From assembly GCA_025174535.1 (NCBI GenBank), contig JALBUN010000015.1:184501-248500 (forward strand): a stretch of DNA of 64,000 bases. The letters are read 5' to 3'. Of the stretch, positions 41,670 through 52,191 are shown in pieces. The translations under genes were made by a program, and so were the position numbers. The stretch comes from Cantharellus purpuraceus (lineage: Eukaryota > Basidiomycota > Agaricomycetes > Cantharellales > Hydnaceae). The notes under the pieces were generated by a model. That model did not search any database. It had not been told where the DNA came from and saw nothing but the letters and a program-made list of their open reading frames with translations. Numbering within the stretch: position 1 is the stretch's first letter; every line of letters begins with the position of its first letter.

Positions 41670-42240
41670 ATGGCTGCCATCCCACCTGAGCTGTTCTATG
41701 GCTCCTCTACCTCTTCTACTGAACACCCCCTTCCATTGTTACTGGCTGACCCAAACTCAGTACATCTTCCCCCAGCTCACACCTCAGTTATGATAGGCTT
41801 CCCTTCCATGCAACAACCTTCATGCAAGCCACATGAAGAGTTTTTGGCACATGACCTTGATCAACTGCTCAGCACAGTGATTGAGATTCATGGCACCACA
41901 GTCCATGGTTGGTGAGAAGTGGAAGACAGTAGCTAGCACCATTCAGGACCAAGGTAACTATCTCAATAGGGAGCCAGAAACACTGAAAAATAAGGTGAAT
42001 GCACTGCTATCATGGGTAGAGGTATGCACACACTCTATTAATTTTATTTCTTATACAACTTTTCTATTATACAGGGGGAAAAGAAGCACATAGCACATAG
42101 CATGCTCCCATCTTGGAAGAAAGGGGGAGCACAATCCAGCAATGTTTGCCTTGCTTTCAGGGAAGCTGGATGCAATCCAGCACATGAAGATTGAAGCTAA
42201 GGACACAAGGGAAGAGAAAAAAGAGCAGGTCAAGGAGGTA
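41670..42240 (+). pseudogene. Myb/SANT-like transposon protein, decayed
   Basis: An ATG frame starts MAAIPPELFYGSSTSSTEH and reaches FLAHDLDQLLSTVIEIHG. The next part, in another frame, reads EKWKTVASTIQDQG and REPETLKNKVNALLSWVE. After an intron-like gap comes NPAMFALLSGKLDAIQHM followed by a charged coiled coil. This order (helix-turn-helix SANT-like domain, then 'NPA...GKLDAI', then Lys/Glu helix) is a pattern I associate with basidiomycete DNA-transposon accessory proteins. Frame changes show that it is a relic. The assignment is by pattern only. Confidence 0.45.
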
Positions 42241-42304
42241 AGCATAACATATATTCTGTGATCAGTAATTAACCTATCTCAGGCCCAGAACACATCCTGT
42301 GTGT

Positions 42305-42449
42305 TATGACTATATTCATTAATGCCCAGATCCCCACACATATGAAATCTATACTCCACTTGGAAACCATCACATCTCCATCAGTCCATCTGATCATCAC
42401 CATCAACCTTGCTCATCCATCTCCAGTTCCGATTGATGCATCAGCATCA
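42305..42449. repeat. inverted repeat, left arm around a repeat A copy
   Basis: It begins TATGACTATATTCATTAA and is the approximate reverse complement of 42812-42986, which ends TTAATGAATATAGTCATA. Related sequence also follows repeat A at 15357-15640. Confidence 0.7.
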
Positions 42450-42450
42450 C

Positions 42451-42773
42451 TGTTACGCACTAGGTCTGATTGGGGGTCTGATTGGGTCAGAGATTGGGTC
42501 AGAGATTGGGTCGGAGTCGGAGAGGGAATCAGGGTGCGTCATGAAGGTCAGAATGGACTTGGCTTCAGCTTATGTGCTGCACCCTCACTAATACCGGTGT
42601 CCAAGATTTCGAAGACAAGTATGACTTAGATAGTTAGGATTGGACTTTAGGAGCTAGGCATGATTCGATATTCAAACTGGGGAATGAGGTACCCAGTCAG
42701 GCAACTTAAATACATATTTGAAATCTAATAATAATTACTCCAGTGATGGGTCTCCAGGGCCGACAGCCTTACA
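42451..42773 (+). repeat. repeat A, short form
   Basis: TGTTACGCACTAGG to GCCTTACA, 323 bp, without the tandem expansion seen at 14780. It is followed by the internal sequence TGAGTATGTC, as at 15357. Confidence 0.75.
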
Positions 42774-42811
42774 TGAGTATGTCTGAGTCCGATGGGGATG
42801 GATGTCCAGGT

Positions 42812-42986
42812 TCCTATGGTGATGCTGATGCATCAATTGGAACCGGAGACGGATGGGCAAGATCAGTGGTGACAATCGGACAGATAATTGGAGACGTGAT
42901 GGTTTCCAAATGGAGTATATCTTTCATATGCACGGGGATCTGAGTGGATCAGATGGGGATCTGGGCGTTAATGAATATAGTCATAA
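42812..42986. repeat. inverted repeat, right arm
   Basis: Reverse complement partner of 42305-42449. It contains GATCTGAGTGGAT and ends with TTAATGAATATAGTCATA. Confidence 0.7.
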
Positions 42987-42999
42987 CAATCACCATAGG

Positions 43000-43920
43000 T
43001 GTATGGGAACTGGTTTTCCCTGAAAGGATCTTGTTTATGGTCCCAAAATGATATATTTCACTTTATGGCCTTAAAATATCAGCATATACATGCTGCTTTC
43101 TCTTGATTTAGGGTCATTCAAATATTCTTTATTTTTTCATATTTTTTCAGGAATTTTCCATGCAGAAATGGGTTCACAAATTTGTTGTCCTGCTGGGTGA
43201 AGTTTTGGACCCACATGGACCCAGAAAACTTCACAGATGTGCAGCTTCAAAGTCAGCAGAGTCACCTGGCTCATTTCAATCTCTGAACCAATCTGATCAC
43301 CACTGCCAGTAAATGCTTGATATCTTGGCAACCACAGCTCCTCCTGACTCCATTTTTGGTAGAGCTTTCAATCAACCCTTGACACTCTGAAGCAGGTAAC
43401 AGCAATGTGTGAAGTAGTCTAGCAACTGCTTCACACAAGTTCAAGATCCTAATGCTCTGCAAAGGCAGTACACACTAGTAACTTAAACAAAAAGCACTAA
43501 TGGCAGGACTATTGACAGACAATCTCACCCTGTAGATTGTAGTCATGTGAGGTAGATACTACACTCACACCCAAAGCAGGACAATCACTACTTTGAGTGC
43601 AATTGAATACAGTTACACAACTGTAAGCGACCCTTGAACTGGACAATCAACAGTTACTGAGATATAGAGGATGACACTGTATGTCACTCTAGTCACACTG
43701 ATGTGCAAATGATGGGGCAGAAAATGGTTATTTATTCAGAGGCAAAATGGCCTCCTTATATACTGTATCTACAGGAACTGACTAATCCTTCTACCTATTA
43801 ATAGTTATGAGTCATGGCAGGAGTCATAACATGAGTCACTATTACTCAAATAACTCAGGAAACACCCTTTTTCCTGGGCTGATCAGCAGCTATGGGTAGG
43901 CACAGTGGTTGGATTCATCC
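43000..43920 (+). repeat. LTR C variant with internal inversion, truncated
   Basis: The first about 380 bp run from TGTATGGGAACTGG in plus orientation. From GACACTCTGAAGCAGG at about 43380 the sequence follows the family's middle part in minus orientation, up to GGGTAGGCACA. A short piece of the plus-orientation end (GGTTGGATTCATCC) follows and then the similarity stops. The middle segment is therefore inverted relative to the complete copies at 16857 and 19975. Confidence 0.65.
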
Positions 43921-45540
43921 AACTATATCTCTCCACTGCTTTGGTGGAGAGGGCATTGAGAATTGTGTGGCCACAATTAATCCATGACATTGAAGACAAT
44001 GTTGCAAGTGCTCATTGTAAAGATTATGATAAGCTATTCAAGGATAACTTGAACCTGTTCATACAGGTCCAAGAACTTGAAGAACTTCTCCAACAAGAGA
44101 AGTCCAAGGTAACTCATCTCAAGGGCAAGTTAGAATTGCTCAAGGGGGCTGCAGCCAAAGCACCTCCTATGTCTAAAACCAAGCTCACAATGGTGCACTT
44201 GGCCCCAGTAGCATCATCATCACACACTATGGCAGGCAAATCATTGCCTGCCATTAATTCATCATGGCATCATCATCACAGGAAATGATTGACTTCACCA
44301 AGGAGGACAATCATCTGAGCAAACTACCTTGGATTGACCCTCAAACCCTCAAGGGTCAAGATTGGAATGATATGGACCCAATCTGGAGAGGACTATGACC
44401 ACAAACATGGCCTCCTCCTGTCTAGCATCCCTAAGGGTGCTAAACAACCAGGCAAATTCAATAAGTTTGCCCTATCAGAAATTGAAGCTGAGATTGATCA
44501 GCTTCATAAGGAGTACATGGCTGGCTTTGCCAGCCATATGCTAAAAGATCCAGCATTGAAAACACTAGAGGAAGCCTGGTGTGCAAACTATTGCAAATGC
44601 TAGGATAAATTTGGACATGCTCTCAAGCATGCCAATATAGGGAAATCATGTCCCAAATGGGCACCATGGTTCTTGATCATGGCTGATCCTCCCAGGATGG
44701 TCACAGGCTATTTGCCTTGACCCCTGGGCAAGTCCATCCCTATTAGAGTGGACTGGTTCAACATGTGCAATATGGACTCTCCTGAGTTCATATTGATGCA
44801 CAAACATGAGTCTTATTGTTACTCTACTGACTATGCCAGTAGATACACTTGCCCTCATACAGGGGTGGCAAGTAAATCCACATGGGGTGCCCCCAGCCAT
44901 CTGACAGGAGTCAGATGGTACCATGAATTTACCTGATGTGGATATATGGATGTAGCTGCAAAAAGCCACTCCCAAAAAGGGTTTATTTGTATTAAAGAAG
45001 AACCTCTGGGCTCTGTTCCAGACTCCTGGCCACTGGGAATCATTAACCAGTGGTTATAAGTTTTCACCAACAATTGGTGATTCATTCCACACTTCCATCA
45101 TGGGAGCATATGATTGGGGGGATCACTCCCCCAAGGAACATACTGAGCTGGAGCTAGTGCTCTGGCTCAGATGAATGGGAGGCATCATCCCCATTCACAT
45201 GCCCTTCTAGAGGTGTTTGCAAGTCACATTGCCTCTGGAGAAGCATTCATTCAACCTGCCAGGTTTGGCAAACAAAAACAAGAGGGCTCTAGGGGCCTCT
45301 TGAGCAGCCCAGAAGGCTGCGAAGTGCTCCCTCACTGAGCGTTTAGGTCATGATAAGCTCAACCATGACCTTGATCAAGACACCATGTTAGCAGTTGCCT
45401 CCTCCTCATCCATTCAGGTGGATGAGGATGTAATGATGACATTGGGGACCACTGAGAGTCATCCTCCAGAGCCATATAATCAAGATGATCATATTGACAC
45501 TGACTCATCCAAACAGCTCTATAAGGAGCTGTATGACTAA
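43905..45540 (+). pseudogene. internal coding region of an unknown retroelement, decayed
   Basis: A row of plus-strand frames with breaks: VERALRIVWPQLIHDIEDN, then a coiled coil (VQELEELLQQEKSKVTHL), then LSEIEAEIDQLHKEYMAGFA, then a Cys/His/Trp-rich part (KSCPKWAPWFLIMADPPR, DSPEFILMHKHESYCYS). It ends with an acidic segment and a stop near 45540. A purine tract and LTR-like block follow directly, so it is likely the 3' coding part of a retroelement. I cannot name the protein. Stops between the frames show that it is inactive. Confidence 0.45.
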
Positions 45541-45566
45541 TTAGTGAATGAGGTCATGCCTCATTC

Positions 45567-45579
45567 AAAATGGGGAGGG
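45567..45579 (+). promoter_or_regulatory. polypurine tract before LTR E
   Basis: AAAATGGGGAGGG lies immediately before TGTAAGTACCC. This is the expected position of the plus-strand primer of an LTR retrotransposon. Confidence 0.5.
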
Positions 45580-45878
45580 TGTAAGTACCCTAGGTACTTA
45601 ATTATGGTAAAATATTATATATATACATGTATTTGTATCTACAGCATTCCCTTAAGGAATGCTGCTTCTTGGTAGCTATATGCACCCATGGGGTGCACAG
45701 TTATTATATAATCAGTGGACCCAAGTATACATGTGGGTCCACTTGTAGTTAGAAAAAACATTAGATTTTACCACACCACTGTTGCACATAGCACAACCAA
45801 TATATCTTGGTTGAGTTCTGTGTCAGTGTAAACTAAGTCTAACCTTACAATCTACTACAAGCAACAGGTGCAGACACA
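45580..45878 (+). repeat. LTR E, putative 3' LTR
   Basis: It starts TGTAAGTACCCTAGG after a polypurine tract and ends CAGACACA. One base later, TGGTGCCAGGA could be a primer-binding site, which would mean an LTR shared by two adjoining units; this is weak. A CA at 45866 is an alternative end. There is only one copy in the window, so the limits are tentative. Confidence 0.45.
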
Positions 45879-45946
45879 ATGGTGCCAGGAATGGGCACTA
45901 TCCCCACAAGCTCCACCCCTTTGACCCATCACCCCCTGGAGCATGA

Positions 45947-46387
45947 GTGCTCAAATTATACAGGTTGCTCCTATGGTGCTCTTGCAGCATCCTCATGCAG
46001 CCCCACACCAGTCACATCAGCTTGAATCCCTTCCTGGCATGCATCTGCATAACAGACACACAGCTCTGCAGATGTCAAGTACCCAAAATGATGGGACACT
46101 ATCTATTACAATGCAAAAGATACCTGGTAGAAAGAGACCTCATGCACATATGGCTTCAACAACCCCTCACCCTGAACCACATCCTCAACAACCCCTCCAA
46201 CCTTGGGCCAGTGTTAGCCTACATCCACAGTACTCAATTCCCCAACTACCAAAACAACCCCTACACCTCCCAGAGGCATGCACACAAGTGGAGAGCCCTC
46301 AGAACCAGTGCGGCCAAAGCACCAACCAACCAGACATCGTCAAAACCCAATGACAATGGGGCCATACATGACCCCATTACCCCCTAG
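45947..46387 (+). pseudogene. non-LTR (LINE) retrotransposon ORF2, C-terminal remnant
   Basis: The frame contains LCRCQVPKMMGHYLLQCKRY, then ERDLMHIWLQQPLTLNHIL and GPVLAYIHSTQFPNYQN. It matches the Cys/His finger and helical tail at the end of LINE ORF2 proteins (zf-RVT region: C..C...GHYLL.C..Y...R, then the closing Y(I/L)..T..F motif). The reverse transcriptase itself is absent. A proline/histidine-rich alternative frame over the same bases is a shadow. Confidence 0.55.
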
Positions 46388-47200
46388 GGGGCACGCACAC
46401 TTCCCCATCCCCTCCATGCCCATACACGTCAGAAAAATATAAATACTTAACCACATGTACATATACACGGGTAGTCCGACATCGGCCATACATAAATGAC
46501 CTAAAGTGATTATAATGGAACTTATCTATCTATCTATCACTGACCCTAACTATGTCGGCTGTCATAAGCTCTGGCTCTATGATTGCTCTTCTTTTCTGCA
46601 TTACGGGCATTAGGGTTGCTGTGTCTAGGGTCTCCCAGCGGTCGGGTCTTTCTGGGTCCCGGGAAAGCCGTTCTTAATGATTCCGGCCGGCGTCGATCAG
46701 GGGGTGGTTAGGGTGTGACTCCCGAATTCGTCGTGTTTGCTGATTCAAAACTGTGGTAGGCTCCGTCATATGCTGTGCATCGGGCTCCAGCTACATGGCC
46801 AAGAAGGCCGTCCCTAATGTACATCACTACACCTATGAACGACGGTGCACCTCCGCTCGAGTCTGTCTCCGCGATCATTTGGCTCTCCACAACACCCTAA
46901 ATGACCTTGGTCGCCTGCGACTAGCAATGCTTGGCATGCAGCTTGTTATTGGATACGAGGACCAGTCTGGAATGACACACTCGCATGGGAAATGACGTGG
47001 TGTAGTACAGATCTTATACATAACCCCTGTCTGAACAGGGACCCACCAAGAAGGTGAGCAAATTGCACGGTGAGCGGGCCCAAATTCACAATTAGTTTCG
47101 GGTACGGTCTGATCACTGACCCTGACTACTGTCGGCCTTCATAAGCTCTGGCTCTACGATCTCCCTTCTTTTCTATCCACACTACGTTACATCTATCTGC
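46388..47200. other. upstream region of the dehydrogenase gene with a 65-bp duplication
   Basis: The stretch ATCACTGACCCT...CTTCTTTTCT occurs twice, at about 46536-46600 and 47112-47175, with several mismatches. A TATC microsatellite sits at about 46522-46537. The second copy lies just before the ATG at 47201, so the promoter may have been duplicated. No gene was found. Confidence 0.5.
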
Positions 47201-49395
47201 ATGTCTACCAATAACGCGGTCAGCAGTACTACCCAAACTGTCAGGGAATCCGATAACTCAAGTATCATTTTGCTTCTAGTTCTCCATTCTCAGAGATCCC
47301 AGTCTTTTCAAGACCAAAGGGCTTATTGACGGCAAATGGACTGATGCCATAGATGGGAAAACCTTCAGAGTGTCCAGTAAACGTCTCGAATAAAAGCTGT
47401 ACAGCTGCATCTCACAATTGTTGTGACAGATCCCGCCAACGATGAAGTATTGGGAACCGTCCCTGATATGGGTGTCGCTGACACGAAACTTGCTATTGAA
47501 GCAGCGGGCGCAGCGTTCAAGACATGGAGCAAAGGCACAGCCAAAGTATGTGTCTTGGGCTATTACAATTCATTCACTATGTTGAAAAATGACACGAAAA
47601 GGTCCGTCACGATATTCTGAAGAAGTTGTTTGATCTTATGAATGAAAATGCGGATGACTTGGCTCGAATAATTGTAATCCTTTCCTCTCCACAATCTGTC
47701 ACTTGATTTCGACACCTTACATTATAGACGCTGGAGCATGGCAAAATCTTTTCCGAAGCTAAGGCAAGTTTTTCAGGTTCATCTCCAGGACACCTCCTTA
47801 TGCAGGGCTTGTAGTGGGAGGTTGAGTATGCAGGTTCTTTCATTGAGGTTAGTGTTCTTCCATAATCTCTTGCCAATCAATTGACGCTCCTTCAGTGGTT
47901 TGGTATGCCCCCTATTCTGCAGTGAGTTAGAAGCTGCTCAATCGATCTTGATAGCCGAGGAGGCGGTGCGGACATATGGAGGTGACAAGATTGCAATAAT
48001 CGAATTTAGATACATGTCTGAGCTTTGCAATCCAGAGACTATCCCGGCACCACTCCCGAACACTCGCTTTGTTGTCATCAAGCAACCAATTGGTAAAATC
48101 TCTCTTCACATGTGCCTCAGGTCGTGGTGAATCTCACCTATGTTGTCACAGGTGTGGTGTTAGTACCCAATTTTCTTTCTCGCGTATAGTTGTACTATCC
48201 CGCTCACACCTTGTTATGAAAGTGGAGCGATAACTCCCTGGAACTTCCCGTTGGCTATGATAACGCGTACACTTGGCCCTGCATTGGCGGCTGGTTGTAC
48301 CGTGGTGCTTAAGCCTTCCCCGGAGACCCCATACTCAGCCCTCGCGCTCACAGAGTTGGCCCGACGCGCCGGTGTCCCTGACGGCGTGCTTAACCTTGTT
48401 ACTACCTTCGAACATGTGAAAGATGTTGGTACAGAGCTGTGCGAAAACAAGACCGTCAAGAAAATTACATTCACTGGCTCCACGCCTGTTGCCAAGCTCT
48501 TGTATAAGCAGGCGGCAGGAACAATGAAAAAGTAAGTAAAGTTGATTACATGAGAGCGTTCTCACTTGTTGGATCAGGGTTTCCTTCGAAGCAGGCGGCA
48601 ATGCTCCCGTCATAGTCTTCGACGATGCAGACATTGACGCAGCTGTCACAGGTCGGTGCCTTCCAATAGATCATGAATTGCGTCGCCCACGCAAAGCCTC
48701 ATTATCCATCTATCCACAGGTATTACTTGGGGCAAGTTCCTCGGTAGTGGTCAAGCGTGCGTCAGCCCTAACCGGATTTTCGTACACTCGTCTATATACG
48801 ATGACTTTGCTGCTCGGCTGACTGCACACGTGCGCTCATTCAAGATGGGAGACGGCCTGCAGGAAGGAATGTAAGAGAAGCGTGTGAGTTGATCACTTGA
48901 CGGCTCACTGTAACCTATTGCAGCACACATGGACCCCTCATTCATTCGGGCGCTGTGAATAAGGTAGAGCGACATGTGAATGATGCCATCCAGCGAGGCG
49001 CGAAGGTACTCATAGGTGGTTCCCGTCTCAACCGACCTGGCTCCTTCTTCGAGCCGACCGTACTCGCCGACGTTCCTAGCACCGCACAGCTTACTAGGGA
49101 AGAGACTTTCGGCCCTCTGGCCGCGCTAATCAAGTTCGAAAAGGAGGAAGAAGTGATCAAAGTAGCAAACAACTCGGACGCGGGTCTTGCAGGTTATTTT
49201 TTCTCGAAGGATGTGAGTCGCGTGTGGAGAGTTGCTGAGGCACTGGAAGTCGGTGTGGTTGGCGTTAACGGAATGGCGGTCGCACTGGTTAACAGTCCGT
49301 TTGGAGGGACCAAGGACAGTGGAATAGGATCGGAAGGATCGCACGGTATTGAAGAGTATATGAATACGAAGACAATTTCACTGGGTAACCTGTAA
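47201..49395 (+). CDS. succinate-semialdehyde dehydrogenase-like aldehyde dehydrogenase
   Basis: Complete gene, ATG 47201 (MSTNNAVSSTTQT), stop 49395. Spliced signatures are LFKTKGLIDGKWTDAIDGK, NPANDEVLGTVPDMG, TLEHGKIFSEAK, GAITPWNFPLAMITR, CTVVLKPSPETP, ITFTGSTPVAKLLY, then SFEAGGNAP with the general-base Glu (48588-48590) and GSGQACVSPNR with the catalytic Cys (48758-48760). It ends PFGGTKDSGIGSEGSHGIEE. The family oxidises succinate semialdehyde to succinate with NAD(P)+, the last step of the GABA shunt; length (about 500 residues) and motifs fit. Odd points: EAGGNAP replaces the usual ELGGNAP; one intron starts GCAAGT; and a 7-nt exon (47896-47902, TGGTTTG) is needed to read FIEWFAEEAV. 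The frame is open throughout when spliced this way. Confidence 0.88.
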
Positions 49396-49862
49396 TTAGT
49401 TTATCTTCATTGCTCCACATATAGTAGAGCAAAAGTATAAGATTCTGTTGAAAGAGAGGAAGGGTCGAGGTTAACTATTCTTGAATCCAATATTGCTTTT
49501 TCTAAAGAACGAAGATGCGGAATGGGCGCAGCAGTGCGAGGAAGAGCGCTAGCACACTTTGAAATTACAAGATCGGGCAGGTAGCATGCGCACCGCCATG
49601 TTGATAGTTTAGGATTATTCATGTAGAACATGATAGGAGGGAAAGAATGTGAGCAGAGTTGGTGAGCTAATGGAGGACAGGGGATATGATAGCCAAATGA
49701 GTCCTCAGGGAGCACATATGGAGGAAGGGGAGTGGTTGAAGAGGGAGGAAAGCAAGAAGCTGAAGTGGAGGGGAGTGGGGCAAGATAAGGAGGAATAAAT
49801 TCAGATGCAGGTATTTGAGAGGCAACATATGGAGGTAGTACATCAGTTCCCCCCTCCATCAG
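49396..49862. other. 3' flank with a doubtful proline-rich frame
   Basis: A 150-codon minus-strand frame (49407-49859) starts MEGGTDVLPPYVASQ and is Pro/Ser-rich without a known domain. It may be part of a transposon cut by the adjoining LTR C. I do not call it a gene. Confidence 0.3.
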
Positions 49863-51205
49863 TGTTTTGGAACCCGCAAAATTATGGTGTTAGGGCAAAC
49901 TCTAAATCACCACAATTCCATGAATGAACAGCTGAGAAGAATATCAAACCCTGCTGCAGTACAACTCCAGAAACAATTTAATGTTTGTACTTTGGTTACA
50001 ATCCTTTGTATTGGTCAATGCAGACTATATGCAGAAAAGTAATACATTTCTTAGCAGCAAGAAATGAATAAGACTTCCAGAGTCTAGAGTTCACGGACAC
50101 TTAGGGGTCCAGATATTCCAAAAAGAGGGGAATGCACTTAGAGGCTAAAGGAAGTAGGTGGATGAATCCAACCATCCAACCAGTGGCACTCTGAAGCAGG
50201 TAACTAGTCTAGCAACTGCTTCACACGAGTTCAAGCTTCTAATGCTCTGCAAAGGCAGTACACACTAGTAACTTAAACAAGAGCACTAATGGCAGGACTA
50301 TCAACAGGCGATCTCACTCTGTAGATTTGTAGTCATGTGAGGCAGATACTGCACTCAAGCCCAAAGCAGGAATATCACTACTTTGAGTGCAATCAAGTAC
50401 AGTTACACAACTGTAAAAGATCCTTGAACTGGTAATCAACAGTTACTGAGATATAGAGGATGACACTGTATGTCACTCTAGTCACACTGGTGTGCAGAAG
50501 ATGGGTAGGATATGATGAATATGTTACTATTTACAGGGGCTGAGTAATGGTTCTGGAATATTCTATCTATTAATAGATGCAAACTACTGGAAGGTTGTGG
50601 AAGGTGGAAGAAAGGGGTAGAATATTCCAAGCCAATCACAGGTTCTGATCACTGGACTAACACTGATCAGGAGCTGAATAATGGTTCTGGAAAGTTCTAT
50701 CTAATAATAGAAGGAAACAGCTAGAATGTTATGGAAAGGGGTAGAATATTCCAAGGCAATCACCTGATCTGATCACCCATCAGCTGATTTGATCCCTGAA
50801 CTAGGCACTGATCAGGCAAAAAGAAGGGTGTCCACCCTGTTTTCTGCACTGGTTTGGACAGCCATGGATAGCCAGATCTCAGGTGATGATCTCCATGGAA
50901 AATAGTGCCCTGAGAGGCTGTGGTTGTCAAGTTAGAAAATATTTATTGATCAGAGACATCTGAGCTTGAATTCAGGCTGAATGCCTGGTCCAAAGGTGGA
51001 GAGCTGGCTGTGGGAAGGTTTGTGGGCGCCTATGGGTCCACAACTGTAGCACAGCAGAAATAAATGATTCTGGGCCAAGTTCTGCATGGAATATTCCTGA
51101 AAAAATATGGAAAAATAGAGAATATTTGAATAAGTCCATTCCAGGTACAAGCATCAAATATATGCTGATATTTAGGAATGGAAAAGCAAAGTATAGCACA
51201 TTGGT
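49863..51205 (-). repeat. LTR C, minus orientation, truncated at its 5' end
   Basis: It starts TGTTTTGGAACCC on the plus strand and follows the family to about GCACATTGGT, losing the last about 40 bp. It has several internal deletions relative to 33491-35753. Confidence 0.78.
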
Positions 51206-51229
51206 TTATGCTAAGGTCTGTCTACCCAC

Positions 51230-51378
51230 ACATGGACCCACATACTTGGGAAGATCTCAGATACAGGTATTAGTGAGGGTGCAGCACATAAGCTGAAGCC
51301 AAGTCCATTCTGACCATCTCCAACCCCAACTCCAACTCTGACCACAAAGCTCCAATCCAACAGACTTAGTGCATAACA
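51230..51378 (-). repeat. repeat A fragment, minus orientation
   Basis: Contains the family stretch GCAGCACATAAGCTGAAGCC and ends TAGTGCATAACA. As at 35754, it follows an LTR C copy of the same orientation. Confidence 0.65.
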
Positions 51379-52191
51379 GCAACAAAGCAGATCAATCCAG
51401 CAAACCTTCCCATCAGACCACACAAACTAAGTATTTGAACATATTGACCATCTCCTATCATTCTAATGACATGCCCTGAGTTGGAAGTGAGACTTTCAAT
51501 TTGAAGAATATTGCTGGTTTGTCAACAATCAAAAGAGCTTCCTGAGGGGACTACAGTCCTTGTCACTTTTATAATACATATGGAGTTATGAGAGACAGTG
51601 GCACAATGTCTGCTGACAAAAAAAAGAGTAGAAGTAATCCTAGCTCACCTTCAATAACAAGGGAGGGGTTACATGAAAGCAATCTCATTCAACCTACAAG
51701 AAGTTGTCATCCTTGACAAACTACTGCCTAAAAATGACATTGACAATAAAATTTTGCAGAATGACTTGGATGAAGATGTATTCATGTAACTGGCATTTGT
51801 GTAATCATGTCAAAGCATATAATTATGTGAATGCAATACAATGCTTGAAGCTTTGGCAATTGCCGTGGCAGTCGGCCATCCCTCCTTCATAGAAACAATT
51901 GCTAACAAAGCCGATCAGAAACCTCAAGCCGGCTCCAAGAAATGGTTTGTCTCTTGGCATAGCCGAACTGAACCAAGCCAGTGGCAATACTAGCGGCCAA
52001 CTTGAACCCCAGTCCGCAGTCATGAAGTCGCGTGTAAAGGTAATATTGAACTTCCTTATATCGTACATAAAATGCTTCCCATGATAGACAGATATGAGTA
52101 AGACTCGTACGAATACAGCCGAACACCCAATCCGAAGAGTGCATCATGAGGAGTTGACTTACACCTGTCTTATTCCCTAGACCACTGGGAT
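51379..52191. other. intergenic, no gene seen
   Basis: Spacer between repeat debris and the 3' end of the GH16 gene. The short frames lack recognisable content. Confidence 0.4.

Noticed and set aside
45943..46353. Proline/histidine/glutamine-rich frame
   Set aside because: It overlaps the LINE ORF2 tail in another frame, and that frame carries the recognisable Cys/His pattern.
49407..49859. 150-codon proline-rich minus-strand frame
   Set aside because: No domain, and it abuts an LTR C; it may be transposon debris, but there is not enough evidence for a gene.
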